Source of the DNA: Selenomonadaceae bacterium
GTDB taxonomy: Bacteria > Bacillota > Negativicutes > Selenomonadales > Selenomonadaceae
NCBI GenBank assembly: GCA_017484005.1
Contig: JAFUTY010000019.1
Span: 51,656 to 115,655 of the forward strand
DNA: 64,000 nucleotides
Reading direction: 5' to 3'
Part shown: piece after piece, positions 62,069 to 64,000 of the stretch
Layout: every line of letters starts with the position of its first letter
Position numbering within the stretch: position 1 is the stretch's first letter
Notes under the pieces: generated by a model
Seen by the model: the letters and a program-made list of their open reading frames with translations, nothing else
Database searches by the model: none
Told to the model about the DNA's origin: nothing
Translations under genes and position numbers: made by a program

Positions 62069-64000
62069 TTGGAAATATCGGTTGGAGCAATCGCGAATGA
62101 AATTTCATCAGATAACATTGATAACAGTAAATTCACTGCAGGCAAAATCTATTGGTATAACAGCAATGATGGCACATTTTATTGCGAATTACCGATACCG
62201 ATGCAATATACTTCACCTTCGTCAATTCGAGGAGCTCTGGCAAAATATAGCGGAATTGTTTATGCGTCAAGTAATACTTCAAATGAAGTAGATCGCGGCA
62301 GTCTATTTGTCTGTGGATTTCGCATGACTGAAAACGTAACAATCGATTTTGATACGTCGAGCGGTTTAAAGTTGTACTATAACTTCGATCCATCGATTTT
62401 GGGATTGAATTTCTCGAAATATTACAAACAAAATAACAATGGTAAATATCAACTCGCATATGGCTCATCACGAGTTGTAAGGGCACTTGTAGATAATTCA
62501 TTTTCGATTGAAGGCGCGGCGCAAGTTCAAATCAACGCTGGAGTTGATAAACCTGAATTAATTTTTTCGGCAGTTGAAAATCTATCAAATGAAGTCACAA
62601 TCACTGGCGGCAAGGGATTTGTCACGATTAATTCTGGAATTTCTCTCTTTGAAAGTTCTCCAGATGAAAATCTGACGATCACTGCATCGAGCGATACAAG
62701 TCTCGGATTTTCAGATGTGGATCAATTGCAAACGATCATTTTTGATTCGGAAACAACATTTGTCTCAATTATTGGAAGTGCGTCATTTGAATTTGACGAT
62801 GAAATGCATATATCAAGCGGAGAAATTTCATTGGGCGGATCGAGTTCAATTTTTGGAGATATCAGCGGCAATGGAGTGATTTTGTCAGCGGGCGAAGTTG
62901 TTGAATCTCTCGATAACATTGGCGATTTTGTCGTGATTTCTGGAATTTATGGCGACAACACAGCGTGGAGTGAATCGGGCGGGGAAACTCGATTTGAAGT
63001 TGTATCTGGCGGATTGAATGTTGTCTCGCGCGATGAAAATGACAATGTGATTTTCAATCAGACTCTCAATGGCGAATCATGGAGCATTCCATCGGATCGA
63101 AATTTGTTTGGATATATTCCGGACGGATCTCAGGGCTCGAATGGAAGTTCAGATCTCAACGGATCTAGCGGATCAAATGAAAATTCAGATCTAAACGGAT
63201 CTAACGGATCTGGTGGAAGTTCAGATCTCGACGGATCTTACGGATCAAATGGAAATTCAGATCTCAATGGATCTCAAGGATCGAATGGAAGTTCAAATCT
63301 CGATGGATCTCAAGGATCTGGTGGAAGTTCAGATCTCGACGGATCTTACGGATCAAATGGAAATTCAAATCTCGACGGATCTCAAGGATCGAATGGAAGT
63401 TCAGATCTCGAGGGCTCTAACGGATCAAATGGAAGTTCAGATCTCGATGGCTCTAGCGGATCAAATGGAAGTTCAAATCTTGACGGATCTAGCGGATCGA
63501 GTGGAAATTCAGATCTCAACGGATCTAACGGATCAATTGGAAGTTCAGATCTCGACGGATCTCAAGGATCGAGTGGAAATTCAGATCTCAACGGATCTAA
63601 CGGATCAAATGGAAATTCAGATCTCAACGGATCTCAAGGATCGAGTGGAAATTCAGATCTCAACGGATCTAACGGATCAATTGGAAGTTCAGATCTCGAC
63701 GGATCTCAAGGATCGAGTGGAAATTCAGATCTCGAGGGATCTAACGGATCAAATGGAAATTCAGATCTCAACGGATCTCAAGGATCAGATGGAAGTTCAA
63801 ATCTAGACGGATCTAGCGGATCAAATGGAAATTCAGATCTCAATGGATCCCAAGGATCGAATGGAAATTCAGATCTCAATGGATCCCAAGGATCGAATGG
63901 AAGTTCGGATCTCGATGGATCTCAAGGATCAGATGGAAGTTCAAATCTAGATGGATCTAGCGGATCAAATGGAAATTCAAATCTCGATGGATCTCAAGGA
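62069..64000 (+). CDS. Large Ser/Gly/Asn/Asp-rich repeat protein (runs off the right edge)
   Basis: I translated this by hand; the frame is open from the TTG at 62069 (AGGAG eight bases upstream) to the window end, at least 644 codons. Residues 1-352 are beta-rich without a recognised domain (GGKGFVTINSGISLFESS, ISSGEISLGGSSSIFGDISG, suggestive of a beta-solenoid). No signal peptide is seen at the N-terminus. From residue 353 on the chain is a tandem 12-residue repeat, consensus G-S-(Q/N/S/Y)-G-S-(N/S)-G-(S/N)-S-(D/N)-L-(D/N). It could be a non-classically exported adhesin, a surface fibre or a bacteriocin-like repeat protein. The Ser-rich repeat could be a glycan acceptor, but that is speculation. 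Function unknown. Confidence 0.85.
   Translation, partial: MEISVGAIANEISSDNIDNSKFTAGKIYWYNSNDGTFYCELPIPMQYTSPSSIRGALAKYSGIVYASSNTSNEVDRGSLFVCGFRMTENVTIDFDTSSGLKLYYNFDPSILGLNFSKYYKQNNNGKYQLAYGSSRVVRALVDNSFSIEGAAQVQINAGVDKPELIFSAVENLSNEVTITGGKGFVTINSGISLFESSPDENLTITASSDTSLGFSDVDQLQTIIFDSETTFVSIIGSASFEFDDEMHISSGEISLGGSSSIFGDISGNGVILSAGEVVESLDNIGDFVVISGIYGDNTAWSESGGETRFEVVSGGLNVVSRDENDNVIFNQTLNGESWSIPSDRNLFGYIPDGSQGSNGSSDLNGSSGSNENSDLNGSNGSGGSSDLDGSYGSNGNSDLNGSQGSNGSSNLDGSQGSGGSSDLDGSYGSNGNSNLDGSQGSNGSSDLEGSNGSNGSSDLDGSSGSNGSSNLDGSSGSSGNSDLNGSNGSIGSSDLDGSQGSSGNSDLNGSNGSNGNSDLNGSQGSSGNSDLNGSNGSIGSSDLDGSQGSSGNSDLEGSNGSNGNSDLNGSQGSDGSSNLDGSSGSNGNSDLNGSQGSNGNSDLNGSQGSNGSSDLDGSQGSDGSSNLDGSSGSNGNSNLDGSQG
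63125..64000 (+). repeat. 36-bp in-frame tandem repeat array, at least 24 units
   Basis: Period 36 bp with the constant pattern GGATCTxxxGGATCx...TCAGATCTC. About 24.3 units to the window end and still continuing. Each unit holds three GATC sites. Units differ mostly at four variable codons, so the array is not freshly expanded throughout, though some pairs (63541-63590 and 63661-63730 regions) are nearly identical. Confidence 0.93.

Noticed and set aside
63213..63806. 197-codon open frame of 12-residue MEVQIS/DLTDQ repeats overlapping the repeat array
   Set aside because: It is a shifted reading of the 36-bp repeat. Because the period is divisible by three, a stop-free unit stays stop-free in that frame. 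The real frame begins at 62069 with a ribosome site.
63125..64000. CRISPR-like array (36-bp period)
   Set aside because: Units are contiguous with no unique spacers and stay in one coding frame; no cas genes nearby.

Overview
The window reads as a dense, moderately AT-rich chromosome segment from a diderm Firmicute (class Negativicutes, Selenomonas/Veillonella/Acidaminococcus-like). Two kinds of evidence support this. Firmicute-type housekeeping genes (rnmV next to rsmA, a class 1B pyrD with pyrK) share the segment with a complete outer-membrane cluster (mlaE-mlaF-mlaD, tolC, tamB, a sigma factor, bamA) directly after alaS, an arrangement I associate with Negativicutes. MlaD also carries a C-terminal beta-barrel-like extension, as reported for Veillonella. 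Arginine is mostly CGA, and TTG or GTG starts are common. I saw no rRNA, tRNA, CRISPR array, insertion sequence or prophage.

Left part, minus strand, read right to left. A promoter near 38.2 kb drives two GT8 glycosyltransferase paralogues, then carB-pyrK-pyrD, two small secreted paralogues, tmk, rnmV and rsmA, ending at a terminator at 28.0 kb. Next comes a very large multidomain glycosyltransferase (27.9-23.7 kb), split in two frames at a 12-base poly-C run (coding strand). After a second copy of the same terminator lies a head-to-tail array of seven GT8 paralogues (23.6-14.9 kb). Three of the seven have a 12-13 base poly-G run at the same codon site, and one of those is currently out of frame. 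The array runs with 10-17 base gaps straight into ten cobalamin genes (cbiF, cbiG, a nucleotidyltransferase/CobD-like fusion, cbiH, cbiJ, cbiC, cbiA, cobU, cbiP, cbiB) with no B12 riboswitch visible. Two paralogous membrane proteins, an L,D-transpeptidase with its own promoter, and the 5' part of polA complete the left side.

Right part, mostly plus strand. truB, a small secreted protein and ribF come first, followed by a convergent secreted paralogue and alaS. Two HlyD-type adaptors and an ABC-2 permease precede the envelope block mlaE-mlaF-mlaD-tolC-tamB-sigma-unknown-bamA-OM protein. The window ends inside an open gene for a Ser/Gly/Asn/Asp-rich protein with at least 24 copies of a 36-bp (12-residue) repeat.

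The most notable system is the phase-variable glycosylation locus at 14.9-27.9 kb. Four homopolymeric G/C tracts lie inside glycosyltransferase genes, two in the ON frame and two in the OFF frame in this assembly. This implies combinatorial switching of a surface glycan. The tracts and frames were read directly from the sequence; the glycan, its acceptor and actual in vivo switching are inferred.
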